Source: Acidobacteriota bacterium
Lineage (GTDB): Bacteria; Acidobacteriota; Terriglobia; Terriglobales; Acidobacteriaceae
DNA length: 64,000 bases
Assembly (NCBI GenBank): GCA_013289765.1
Contig: JABCZI010000005.1
Span: forward strand, 248,001 to 312,000
Direction: 5' to 3'
Part shown: piece by piece, positions 44,022 to 52,331 of the stretch
Layout: every line of letters starts with the position of its first letter
How positions within the stretch are numbered: the first letter of the stretch is position 1
The notes under the pieces: model-generated
What the model was told of the DNA's origin: nothing
The model's input: the letters and a program-made list of their open reading frames with translations, nothing else
The model's database searches: none
Position numbers and translations under genes: made by a program

Positions 44022-44285
44022 ATGGTCGCTGAACTCGACGTCTTGAATGAGTGGATTCCCGAACAGATGCAGCCCGGAACTGTCTTTGTTTTAGAGAACG
44101 CCGGCGAAGTCGGGGAGAAGGAAGATCCCTACTGGGCCGTGCTCGCCTGCCCGTCTTGCGGCATGCTCGGGCTGATCACGCGCCGCCAGATCAATGGCCT
44201 CGTGCCGGTCATCTGCGGCTCGGAACAATGCTCCGCGCAATTTTTCATTCGCGAAGCCGAAGTCATCGTGCGCAAACCGTTCTAG
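44022..44285 (+). CDS. Small zinc-ribbon-like protein of unknown function
   Basis: An 87-residue protein with C-P-S-C-G and, about 20 residues later, C-G-S-E-Q-C-S, a probable four-cysteine zinc site. No membrane segment. GGAGGAAAGT directly precedes the ATG at 44022, which fixes the start; the GTG 21 bases upstream has no such support. It follows the MerR gene by 30 bases and is probably in its operon. Function unknown. Confidence 0.6.
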   Translation: MVAELDVLNEWIPEQMQPGTVFVLENAGEVGEKEDPYWAVLACPSCGMLGLITRRQINGLVPVICGSEQCSAQFFIREAEVIVRKPF

Positions 44286-44336
44286 TCGAGTCTTCAGTTC
44301 AGTCGCTTTACCCTGCGTTCCTCTGTGACCCCTGTG

Positions 44337-45569
44337 TCAAAAGCTTTTGCCTTTTTCCACAGCCCCCAGCTCCACCGGAACCTGATCCACAATCTCAATT
44401 CCGAATCCTTCCAGAGCCGCAACTTTTTTAGGACGATTGGTCAGCAGCCGGATTCTCCGCAGATTTAAATCACAAAGAATCTGCGCCCCGATTCCGATCT
44501 CGCGCTGTGTCTGCCGTTCATTCTCCAGCAGCGTAGGGCCTTTCCGTCCGCGATGAAAACTCAGCGCGGCGCGATCTCCAAGTTTCTCGATCGAGAATCC
44601 TTTGGACGTCTGGTGCAAATAGATCAGTGCCCCGCGCCCTTCTTCAGCGATCCGCCGCAGTGAACCTTCGAGCGTGGCGTGGCACTCGCACCCGGTGGCG
44701 CCGAAGACGTCGCCCATCAGGCAGTGCGCATGCATGCGCACCAGCACCGGCTCGTCGCTCTTGTTCGCTTTATTCAAACTCGAAACATTCGAACTCGACA
44801 CATCTTTGTTTTCGACATCGCCGCGAGGCATCTCTCCCTTAATCAGCGCCACATGCGACTCTCCGCCATCGTTCTCACTCTCGTAGGCGATCAGCCGGAA
44901 CTCGCCGAAACGCGTGTCCACCAAGGCTTCTCCGACGCGGTGCACATAGCGCTCGTGCGCCATGCGGTAACGAATCAGCTCCGCAACCGTCAGCATCTTC
45001 ATGCCATGCTGCTGGCAAAACTCAATCAGGTCCGGGACGCGCGCCATCGTCCCGTCATCCTTCATAATTTCGCAAATGATGCCGGCAGGGATCAGTCCCG
45101 CAAGCCGCGCCAGATCAACCGAGGCCTCAGTTTGCCCAGCCCGCACCAGCACTCCGCCTTTGCGCGCGCGAAGAGGGAAGACATGACCGGGACGCGCCAG
45201 GTCCGACGCCTGCGTCCCAGGATCGATCGCCACCTGAATGGTGCGCGCGCGATCATACGCAGAGATGCCTGTCGTCACGCCCACGCGCGCGTCAATCGCC
45301 TCGCAGAATGCGGTGCCATATTGCGACGTATTCTCGGCGCTCATGGGACCGATGCGCAAATGGTCGAGCCGCTCTTCAGTCATGGTGAGGCAGACCAGCC
45401 CGCGTCCATACTTGGCCATGAAGTTGATGGCTTCGGGCGTAACCTTCTCGGCCGCCAGCGTGATGTCGCCTTCGTTCTCGCGGTCCTCGTCATCGACGAC
45501 GACAATCATGCGCCCGGCGCGAATCTCCTCGATCGCGGTGGGAACGTCGGCGAAGGCTTGGGAGGTCAT
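44337..45569 (-). CDS. ribBA: RibBA: DHBP synthase with degenerate GTP cyclohydrolase II domain
   Basis: A 410-residue protein of riboflavin biosynthesis. The N-terminal half is a normal 3,4-dihydroxy-2-butanone-4-phosphate synthase (D-D-E-D-R-E-N-E-G-D at 26-35, R-P-G-H-V-F-P-L-R-A around H130). The C-terminal half has the GTP cyclohydrolase II zinc cysteines (C283, C294, C296), but the R-Q-E-G-R-G-I-G-L motif reads H-Q-T-S-K-G-F-S-I (319-327) and the catalytic Asp region D-x-R-x-Y-G reads T-Q-R-E-I-G (354-359). GTP cyclohydrolase activity is therefore doubtful. A Ser/Asn/Lys-rich linker (about 252-273) joins the halves. Confidence 0.9.
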   Translation of the reverse strand: MTSQAFADVPTAIEEIRAGRMIVVVDDEDRENEGDITLAAEKVTPEAINFMAKYGRGLVCLTMTEERLDHLRIGPMSAENTSQYGTAFCEAIDARVGVTTGISAYDRARTIQVAIDPGTQASDLARPGHVFPLRARKGGVLVRAGQTEASVDLARLAGLIPAGIICEIMKDDGTMARVPDLIEFCQQHGMKMLTVAELIRYRMAHERYVHRVGEALVDTRFGEFRLIAYESENDGGESHVALIKGEMPRGDVENKDVSSSNVSSLNKANKSDEPVLVRMHAHCLMGDVFGATGCECHATLEGSLRRIAEEGRGALIYLHQTSKGFSIEKLGDRAALSFHRGRKGPTLLENERQTQREIGIGAQILCDLNLRRIRLLTNRPKKVAALEGFGIEIVDQVPVELGAVEKGKSF

Positions 45570-46058
45570 GACCGCTCATTGTATCAAGTACCGATGAGTT
45601 AATAAGTACCGAGTACCTAGTACCGAGTTGCACGGCGCGGTTTCAACGGATTTAATCCGGATTAAAAAAATGCAGATCAAATCTGCTTAAATATCTGGAA
45701 TCAATGACTTGCGGGGAACCCGATCCGCTATAATCCGCCCAAAATATTGAATCTAAAGGACTTGTCCGCAAAATATTGCGGACAAAGGGGTTAAGAGATG
45801 TCAAAGAGGTTTTCAAGCTCAAAATCCACAAAACAAAGGATTGCGGCCCGGACTCTGAAACCCGCTCTGCTTCGTGAGCTTGTACTGCCTTCGCATAGGG
45901 CAATCATGCGCCAGTTTTTGTGGAGGCGCAAGGTTAGACGTCACATCACTTCTGTGGAACATTGGGATTTCGTCTCGACAGATAGCAACTGGGATACCCA
46001 CTTGGAAGGAGTAGCTCCGGTCGGAATGACAAGGGATTGTGAAGGTTAACGGTTTGGC
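45570..46058. other. Gap with three palindromes upstream of ribBA
   Basis: This 489-base region holds TTTAATCCGGATTAAA (45651-45666, perfect), GCAGAT-CAA-ATCTGC (45672-45686) and a TTGTCCGCAA/TTGCGGACAA hairpin with a 4-base loop (45762-45785). GAGTACCTAGTACCGAG-like repeats lie at 45606-45628. An 83-codon plus-strand frame at 45798-46049 has no recognisable content. I do not see an FMN riboswitch consensus. Confidence 0.5.
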
Positions 46059-47204
46059 TTATTTCGCTTTGGCGCGAGCTGCGTTCACTTTGGCCAGCAG
46101 ATCCTGCGACATGTTCTGCGCCGGGCCCGGAATCTTGACGGCTTCGGCCAGTACGTCGCGGGCTTCGTTGACGCGGTTGAGCTTGGCGTAGGCAAAGCCC
46201 AGACGATACAGGACGATGGAATACTGTTGATCATCCTGTCCCTTAAGCAATCCGGCGCCGGCTCGGAGTTCGGAAATCGAGGCCGCCGTCTTGTCCTGCT
46301 TGATGTAGGCATATCCCAGGATCGAGTGGGCCATGCCTGCCGAAAGTTTGCGCGACTTATCGGCGTCGGGGTCATCGGCCTTGGCAACGGCGATCGCTTT
46401 CTGGGAATAGGTGACAGCCTTGGCGATGCCGCCCGGCTTGGCATCGTCCACATAGGTGCCGGCCATCAAGAGCAATGCGGGCAGGGAGTTGGGGTTCGCG
46501 GTTAAAGTTTTTTCTCCGTATGCGATCAGCCGCGGCTGATCGTTCAACTGACCTGGGCCGAGCGTATACATGGCATAACTGGAAACCTGATCCTGAAACT
46601 TGGAATCGGGGAATGCCGCTGAGTATTTCTCGATGTATGTCATGCGATTTTTCGCGTTGGTCTCGCTGGCGATGACATTGAAGCCGGCCGCGTCCAGGAA
46701 GTCGCAGCTATTCTTGACTGCGCTCTTGTCGTCTGCGAGTTGCCGGCTGAAGTCTTCGGCGGTCATGCCATCGGGTTTCGGTTGCTTGGCGATGGAGGTG
46801 CAGACTTCGCCTCCGCGTGCGGCATAGTCCATGAGCTTCTGATTGCTCTTGGCCTGCTGCGCGATGCTGGCTTGCGAGACGAGGATATCGAGGTTACGAG
46901 GCGCAGGCGCGAGAGCCTTGTCTCCGTAGTCGATGGCCTTATCCAGATCGCCCGTGGTCTGGTAGGCCTGGGAGATCTGCCAGTTTCCGTAAGCCACCGC
47001 CGCGGGATTGACCGAGTATTTCTGGACGAAGTCCTGATACAGGGCGAGCTTTTTTGAGGCGTCCTGCTCGTTGGAGATGGCCTGCAAATCATGATCTTCG
47101 GGAGTGCCGGCGGGAATGGTGATCTTGTCGGTCTGCGCGCCGGCTTGCGACGCGAGCAGCATGAGGGAGAAAAGCACACCCAGAGAACTTTGGCTGCGTT
47201 TCAT
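46059..47204 (-). CDS. Secreted TPR-repeat protein
   Basis: A 381-residue exported protein: signal peptide ending S-Q-A-G-A-Q, then several tetratricopeptide-like helical repeats (Y-G-N-W-Q-I-S-Q-A-Y-Q-T-T-G-D-L-D-K-A-I-D-Y-G-D-K-A-L and, near the C-terminus, Y-R-L-G-F-A-Y-A-K-L-N-R-V-N-E-A-R-D-V-L). TPRs mediate protein contacts; the partner is unknown. The ATG at 47204 is set by GGAGG seven bases upstream. Single-gene unit. Confidence 0.85.
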   Translation of the reverse strand: MKRSQSSLGVLFSLMLLASQAGAQTDKITIPAGTPEDHDLQAISNEQDASKKLALYQDFVQKYSVNPAAVAYGNWQISQAYQTTGDLDKAIDYGDKALAPAPRNLDILVSQASIAQQAKSNQKLMDYAARGGEVCTSIAKQPKPDGMTAEDFSRQLADDKSAVKNSCDFLDAAGFNVIASETNAKNRMTYIEKYSAAFPDSKFQDQVSSYAMYTLGPGQLNDQPRLIAYGEKTLTANPNSLPALLLMAGTYVDDAKPGGIAKAVTYSQKAIAVAKADDPDADKSRKLSAGMAHSILGYAYIKQDKTAASISELRAGAGLLKGQDDQQYSIVLYRLGFAYAKLNRVNEARDVLAEAVKIPGPAQNMSQDLLAKVNAARAKAK

Positions 47205-47393
47205 GGGAGACCTCCGCTTGCGATCCAAAGCGAAATCTCGATTTTCAATAGCAGGCGAATGCTAGCGCTGAATGGGTCTGGATGCAAGAGCCACGGATGG
47301 TGGAAGGGGCTTCAGAGCAAAAGCAAAGTCAAAAGCAAAGTCAAAGGCAGCGGACAGGAGTGTCCGCTCCACACGAGCACCACGTCGCTTTGA

Positions 47394-48005
47394 CTAGATC
47401 GCCAGTTCCTTTTCGGCACCGCGAAATAATGCGCGGACCGCGCGGATTACTACGTGCGCCAGCAGGATGACGATTGCGACCAACGCCAGCGCGATTGCGC
47501 CGGCGACGTAAGGATGACGCGTGGCGAGCCACGTTAGGGAAATAGCGAGCGCGTCCTCGGCAAGGCTGAGGGAGATGTTCGAGAACGGTTCGGGCGAAGG
47601 TGTGACCGCCGCGCGGACGGCGGTTTTGCCGGAGTGGGCGGCTAGGGCGATGGCGGCTCCGAGAAGCGTGGCGATGAGTTGCTCGGCGGGAGTAAGTTGC
47701 GCGGTGGCGCGATATGTGAGCAGCGCAGCGACGGGGACGCGGACGAAAGTGTGGAGCGCGCTCCAGAGCAGGTCGAAGGCGGGGATTTTGTCGGCGAAAA
47801 ATTCAATGGCGAACAGCGTTGTACTCGCGGTAATTATGGGCCATGTTTCGAGAAGTTGAAGAGTTGGAGGGAGCGGAACGTGTCCGAAGCGGGCGAGCAG
47901 GCCGAGGGAGGCGACGGTCGCGTAGACGTTGACGCCGGCTGCGAAGGCGATTGCAGCGAGCAGCGCGAAAAGTTCAGGGGGCGGGATTTGCAGCCAGTTC
48001 GGCAT
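47394..48005 (-). CDS. DUF4126 membrane protein
   Basis: A 203-residue protein with about five hydrophobic segments. The N-terminal A-G-V-N-V-Y-A-T-V-A-S-L-G-L-L-A-R-F-G and the E-F-F-A-D-K-I-P-A-F-D-L-L-W-S-A-L-H-T-F motif are those of DUF4126, a family of unknown function. Same strand as the eRF1-like gene, 165 bases downstream of it. A GCGGAC/GTCCGC hairpin and AAAGCAAAGTCA direct repeats lie in the gap beyond its 3' end. Confidence 0.75.
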   Translation of the reverse strand: MPNWLQIPPPELFALLAAIAFAAGVNVYATVASLGLLARFGHVPLPPTLQLLETWPIITASTTLFAIEFFADKIPAFDLLWSALHTFVRVPVAALLTYRATAQLTPAEQLIATLLGAAIALAAHSGKTAVRAAVTPSPEPFSNISLSLAEDALAISLTWLATRHPYVAGAIALALVAIVILLAHVVIRAVRALFRGAEKELAI

Positions 48006-48170
48006 GGGCGGAAAGTCCCTCGGGGGCTAAAGCCCATTCATGATAGGCCAGGAATAGCAGCGCTGGATAGCTTGCCCTGAGCGAAGCCGAAGGGCGCTGC
48101 GCCACCCAAAATCCCGATTATGCGGCGGCTGGAAGCCGCGTTCTTCAAAAATAAACTCGCGCTTTCAGGA

Positions 48171-49442
48171 TCAGCCGCTGGCCAGGCCGCGGTAGCGGCC
48201 GACGCGTCCCACGGGGCGGCTGACCGAAGGATTTGGCGGGACTTGCGTGATGGAGCGGATGTTGCTGCTGTTATTGTTTTGCTCGGAACGGAAGCGGAGC
48301 AGGGCGGCGATGTTTCCGACTTTATCGAACTCGGGATCGTCCTTCACGTAAAGCAGTTCGATGTTGTGGCGAATTACCGCAGGCAGAATGGCTTCGGCCG
48401 CATCGACCACGCCGCGAATTTCGCGACCGCACACGGGACAGAAGTTCACCAGATGGGCATCGAGGTGGCCGCAGCCGGAGCACTCGACGGCTTGCGCATG
48501 GTAGGTTTGGCCGAGCAGCAGGGTCTGCACTTCGCCGGATTCGAGGGAGCGCAGCACGCGGCGCAATCCGGTGACACCGCGAGCGCTGCTGCGAGCCTGG
48601 CTCAGAGTTTCGCGGACCGCTTCGTCACAGCGTTTCTTTTGCGAAGCGGAGAAAATACTTTCGGCATGGGAGCGGATTACGTCGCGGGTTGCGTGGCCGA
48701 CCTCGGAGGCGAACCGGCCCTGCAACTTCTGCAAGGCGCAGGCATGCAGCTGCGCTTCAAACGGCGCCCAATGAATTTCCTGACAGCCCAGGACCCAATG
48801 CTCAAACATGCCCTTGTCCAAAGCATCTTTCACAAAATCAGCGAGGACTTTGAAATGCTGGCGTGCCTCCTCGGCAACCTGGCGCTCGGCGCGGCCAGCG
48901 TCGTAGCCGTTGAAGCCATCACTGCGGCGGCGGCGGGAAAGAGGATGAAAGAAATCCATGCGTTCGGTGAGCTCGCCGAGACGCAGTTCGAAAAGGCGGG
49001 CGCGGCGGCGGTCGGTCAAGAGAATGCCGAGGCTGGGAAGCGATCCCAGCAGTTGTGTGAGAGGCTTGAGGTGGAAATGGCGGTCGGCGAAAAGTTGCGT
49101 ACCGCTGAGCTGCGCGGGTAAATCGTACTCGCGCCAGAAGCGTCGCGAGGAACAGGCGAAGATGGCTTTGGCGTGCGCGCCGTTGCCGCGCAATTCCTGC
49201 GATAGGCGAACGATGCGGTCAAGATCGGCACGAGCAGCCTCAATCTTCTCCTTGTTCTTGTGCTTGTGCTTGTTTTTTTCCTCCAACTGCCGCAAGGCTT
49301 CGCGGGCCAGATCCTTGGTGAGGATCGCTTCTTCCTTGTGCGCTTTATTGCGAGGGGTCGAGGGCTGAAAGTAAAAACTGAGAGCGCAGGCTCCCTCGTC
49401 TTCGAATTGTGCCAGTTCGTGGATTTGTTCGCGGGTTATCAT
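48171..49442 (-). CDS. Bacterial eRF1-like (baeRF-type) protein with zinc ribbon
   Basis: A 423-residue protein resembling the bacterial branch of archaeo-eukaryotic release factor 1. The three-domain order is an N-terminal alpha/beta domain (about 1-135, with a Lys/His run at 58-64), a central domain (136-260) starting G-I-L-L-T-D-R-R-R-A-R-L-F, and a C-terminal L7Ae-like domain carrying a zinc ribbon (C321, C324, C335, C338). The GGQ loop that triggers peptidyl-tRNA hydrolysis in true eRF1 is replaced by G-F-N-G-Y-D-A-G-R-A-E-R around 176-187. That argues for a ribosome-binding role other than normal termination. It starts 30 bases after the HPF-sigma fusion gene and is surely co-transcribed with it. 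Confidence 0.75.
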   Translation of the reverse strand: MITREQIHELAQFEDEGACALSFYFQPSTPRNKAHKEEAILTKDLAREALRQLEEKNKHKHKNKEKIEAARADLDRIVRLSQELRGNGAHAKAIFACSSRRFWREYDLPAQLSGTQLFADRHFHLKPLTQLLGSLPSLGILLTDRRRARLFELRLGELTERMDFFHPLSRRRRSDGFNGYDAGRAERQVAEEARQHFKVLADFVKDALDKGMFEHWVLGCQEIHWAPFEAQLHACALQKLQGRFASEVGHATRDVIRSHAESIFSASQKKRCDEAVRETLSQARSSARGVTGLRRVLRSLESGEVQTLLLGQTYHAQAVECSGCGHLDAHLVNFCPVCGREIRGVVDAAEAILPAVIRHNIELLYVKDDPEFDKVGNIAALLRFRSEQNNNSSNIRSITQVPPNPSVSRPVGRVGRYRGLASG

Positions 49443-49472
49443 TCGCGGCCCTACTCCTTGTTGGAATTGGAT

Positions 49473-50516
49473 TTACGCGGTCCCGGTATTGGCAAATCGT
49501 CCCTTGAATTGACGTGCGAAGGTGGGAGATTTGCGCAGGTGATCGCGTGCGGCAGAAATAGATTTCGACACATGATCGGGCGCAACGCCGGTAATGGCGG
49601 AGATCTCGTCGATGTCGAAGCCCTCGATGGCGTGCAGGATAAATGCTTCGCGATGCGCGGGAACGACGTTGTGGAGAGCGGATGCGATGAGGCGCATCAT
49701 TTCGTCGGTGCCAAAGATCTGCTCGGGAGTGGCAACGCGCCCGTCAGCGATGATGGTTTCCGCGGTAATGGATTCGTCGGGCTGATGGAACTGCAATTCG
49801 GGCTCGTCGCTGGCCTTGACGTTTTGGCTGCGCGCGGATTCTTCCAGCCGCACAGCACCGCCGTTCGTGCCTTCCGGGCGGGAAAGTTCGTCGAGAGCGC
49901 GCAGGGCCAGGCGGTAGAGCCAAGGCTCGAGGGCGAGGCGCTCCGGCTTTTCATCGCCATCGCCGAGAGCGGCAGCGATGGTCTCGTCGATCACTTCTTC
50001 TTTGCTGACGGAATCCTGTGCGACCATGTCCGACGCTTCGCGAAAATAAATTGCGCGTTCCACAAAGCGCTCTAGGCGAGAGAGATTTACGTCGACGTAG
50101 GAGCGGACGTCGTCGGACGAGACCATCGCCGGGAAAACCGCGGCCAGCGTCTGCTCGAAGGGAACGGAAGCATTGCGTCGCGCCGAAGTCTCCTTTTGGC
50201 GGCGGGTCCACTTGTGAGTGGAGCGAAGCAGTTCCTTGTGCTTGTTAAGTTGATGCAGGAGATCGTCAAACGCGCTCTTCACCGCGGCTGCCGGAGTCGA
50301 GGCTTTGGATTCTACCGCCATTTGTCCGGAAGGCAGGCGCAGGTTGAGCGAAACGCTGATTCCCTCGCGTGCCGAGGTCTCCTCAACCATACCCTTTAAA
50401 TGAACGAGGCTTGGCCGGAAGACTTGCAGGCGTTTCTGCAGTTTTTCAATGTGGTGTTGAATATCTTTTTCAGAGGCGGGAGTTTTATGAAGACGATAAC
50501 TGATGTGGACGTTCAT
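49473..50516 (-). CDS. HPF/RaiA ribosome-hibernation domain fused to a sigma-70-like module
   Basis: A 347-residue fusion. Residues 1-105 (V-H-I-S-Y-R-L-H, E-K-L-Q-K-R-L, S-V-S-L-N-L-R-L-P-S-G-Q, A-F-D-D-L-L-H-Q-L-N-K-H-K) have the pattern of a hibernation-promoting factor. Residues 135-215 resemble sigma region 2 (E-E-V-I-D-E-T, L-E-P-W-L-Y-R-L-A-L-R-A-L-D), and 272-332 is a sigma region 4 helix-turn-helix (V-P-A-H-R-E-A-F-I-L-H-A-I-E-G-F-D-I-D-E-I-S-A). An acidic linker (216-270) lies between. I chose ATG at 50516 (GAGGTG upstream). It heads a two-gene unit with the eRF1-like gene. A protein able to sense or bind idle ribosomes and alter transcription is an inference. Confidence 0.75.
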   Translation of the reverse strand: MNVHISYRLHKTPASEKDIQHHIEKLQKRLQVFRPSLVHLKGMVEETSAREGISVSLNLRLPSGQMAVESKASTPAAAVKSAFDDLLHQLNKHKELLRSTHKWTRRQKETSARRNASVPFEQTLAAVFPAMVSSDDVRSYVDVNLSRLERFVERAIYFREASDMVAQDSVSKEEVIDETIAAALGDGDEKPERLALEPWLYRLALRALDELSRPEGTNGGAVRLEESARSQNVKASDEPELQFHQPDESITAETIIADGRVATPEQIFGTDEMMRLIASALHNVVPAHREAFILHAIEGFDIDEISAITGVAPDHVSKSISAARDHLRKSPTFARQFKGRFANTGTA

Positions 50517-50699
50517 GAGCACCTCGAGCTTGCAGACGAAGCGGAGCAAACCAGTGCTTTCTTAGATCGATTCTACACCCGCATGCGATGTGGAAAAGCT
50601 TTTAAATCACAATACAAATTTGGCACAGGCGGATTTGGGAAGTCGCTTGCAACTGGATGTTACCGCCGACTTATTTGTCGGCCGAGGGCCACGGCGGAT

Positions 50700-52085
50700 A
50701 TGATCCGTGACATGAAATTGGCAAGACTTTTTCTGCTCGCGTCTTTAATGGTTACGGCAATTGTTACGGCGGTGGCTACGGCTTGGGCTCAAGCGGCGTC
50801 CCAGGCTCCAACCTCAAAAGAAGTTGAAGCTGTTTATCCCGATGCCCACGCGCTGTACCTGGATCTGCATGAGAATCCGGAACTTTCTTCGCACGAGATG
50901 CAGACTGCGGCCAAACTGGCGAGCCGATGGCGCAGCCTGGGCTATGAGGTGACTGAACATGTTGGCGGCACCGGAGTTGTTGCTCTCCTGAAAAATGGCA
51001 AGGGACCAACAGTGATGTTGCGCACCGAGCTCGATGCGCTGCCGGTAGAAGAAAAAACTGGCCTCGCTTATGCGAGCAAAGTTAAAACGAAGGATGACGC
51101 GGGACATGATGTTCCGGTGATGCATGCCTGCGGACATGATCTGCATATGGCGGCGATTCTGGGCACGGCAGCGATCATGGCGCATAGCAAAGACTCGTGG
51201 CACGGAACCCTGATGCTGATCGGCCAGCCGGCGGAGGAAACGATTGCCGGCGCCAAGGGAATGCTGGACGATGGTTTGCTGAAAAGATTTCCCCGTCCCG
51301 ATGTAGCGGTGGCGATGCACGTTGGCAATACGCTTCTGGCGGGGCAGGTTGGGATCGTGTTGGGCATTTACAACACGAACGCAGACTCGCTGCGCATCAC
51401 GATCTATGGCAAAGGAGGGCATGGCTCGGCGCCGCATACGGCGATTGATCCCATTGTGATTGCTGCGCGAACAATTCTGGCGTTACAGACCATCGCTTCA
51501 CGAGAAACGAAGCCGGGCGATATGGCGGTGGTGACGGTAGGCTACATTCACGCCGGTACAAAGAACAACATTATTCCGGACCAGGCTGAATTGGGGCTGA
51601 CGGTCCGCACCAACAAAATAGAAGTACGCAAGCGCGTGCTGGCCTCTATTGAGCGGATCACCAGGGCTGAGGCCGAAGCGGCAGGCGCGCCGCGAGCACC
51701 ATCGGTCGATCGCTATGAAGGGACGGATTTGGTATACAACGATCCGGCATTGGCGCGGCGGCTCGAAGCCACGCTGGAAGCGGCGTTAGGGAAAGAGAAT
51801 GTGGTGATGGAAGAGCCGATCACGGCGTCGGAGGATTTCTCATATTTCGTGGAGCAGGGAATTCCGGGATTTTATTTCAGCCTGGGTGGAGCGGACCCGG
51901 AAAAGTTCGCGCAGGCAAAGGCTTCGGGGACGATGTTGCCCTCCAATCACTCTTCGCTTTTCGCGCCGGATGTTGATCCTGCGCTGCATACAGGGATTGC
52001 GGCGGAGGTGGCGGTGTTGAGGAATCTGCTGCAAGGGTCGGCGGAGGATTTGCGGAAGACAATTGCTACGGGCATGACACCGTAA
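50700..52085 (+). CDS. M20-family amidohydrolase, exported
   Basis: About 461 residues: a signal peptide (to about residue 32, A-W-A-Q-A), then a metal-dependent amidohydrolase of the M20D (hippurate hydrolase/IAA-amino-acid hydrolase) type. Motifs: H-E-N-P-E-L-S, R-T-E-L-D-A-L-P-V, M-H-A-C-G-H-D-L-H (metal ligands), G-Q-P-A-E-E-T (catalytic Glu) and the C-terminal T-A-S-E-D-F-S-Y-F. It probably removes acyl groups from N-acyl amino acids in the periplasm. The frame is open for 100 codons upstream because it shadows the divergent gene; ATG at 50700 or 50712 fits the signal peptide. Confidence 0.9.
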   Translation: MIRDMKLARLFLLASLMVTAIVTAVATAWAQAASQAPTSKEVEAVYPDAHALYLDLHENPELSSHEMQTAAKLASRWRSLGYEVTEHVGGTGVVALLKNGKGPTVMLRTELDALPVEEKTGLAYASKVKTKDDAGHDVPVMHACGHDLHMAAILGTAAIMAHSKDSWHGTLMLIGQPAEETIAGAKGMLDDGLLKRFPRPDVAVAMHVGNTLLAGQVGIVLGIYNTNADSLRITIYGKGGHGSAPHTAIDPIVIAARTILALQTIASRETKPGDMAVVTVGYIHAGTKNNIIPDQAELGLTVRTNKIEVRKRVLASIERITRAEAEAAGAPRAPSVDRYEGTDLVYNDPALARRLEATLEAALGKENVVMEEPITASEDFSYFVEQGIPGFYFSLGGADPEKFAQAKASGTMLPSNHSSLFAPDVDPALHTGIAAEVAVLRNLLQGSAEDLRKTIATGMTP

Positions 52086-52111
52086 TGGCGGATGCGCGTC
52101 AGGTTAATTTC

Positions 52112-52306
52112 TCAGTCGCGCAAAACTTCCCAGTCGTCTTCGTCATTGGCTGGAGTAATAATGTCCCCCAGTATTTCTATCGTGCCTTTCATTGAGCCGA
52201 ACCAGTCCGCTGGTTTCGGTTCCGACGGCAGCGGAACTTCACTTTTCAGTTTTGTGGGCTTCCGCGTTTGCTTTTTCATCTTCATCCGGTTCACTGAGCC
52301 ATTCAT
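52112..52306 (-). CDS. Possible orphan antitoxin-like small protein
   Basis: A 64-residue protein, basic in its first half (M-K-M-K-K-Q-T-R-K-P-T-K) and ending W-F-G-S-M-K-G-T-I-E-I-L-G-D-I-I-T-P...W-E-V-L. The tail resembles the C-terminal segment of Phd/VapB-type antitoxins that wraps around a toxin. No toxin gene follows; the M20 gene on the other strand ends 26 bases away. It begins 25 bases after pyrF on the same strand. Start at 52306 or 52285; no strong ribosome-binding site. The call is tentative. Confidence 0.4.
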   Translation of the reverse strand: MNGSVNRMKMKKQTRKPTKLKSEVPLPSEPKPADWFGSMKGTIEILGDIITPANDEDDWEVLRD

Positions 52307-52331
52307 CGCCGAAAGCAGTCGATACTTTGAG

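Noticed and set aside
45570-45800. FMN riboswitch before ribBA
   Set aside because: I could not find the conserved AGGGG...GGTGAAATTCCC-type core on the minus strand; the palindromes here are of another kind.
45798-46049. 83-codon plus-strand frame upstream of the TPR gene
   Set aside because: Starts near an AGGGG but shows no recognisable content or conservation signal; kept only as part of the intergenic entry.
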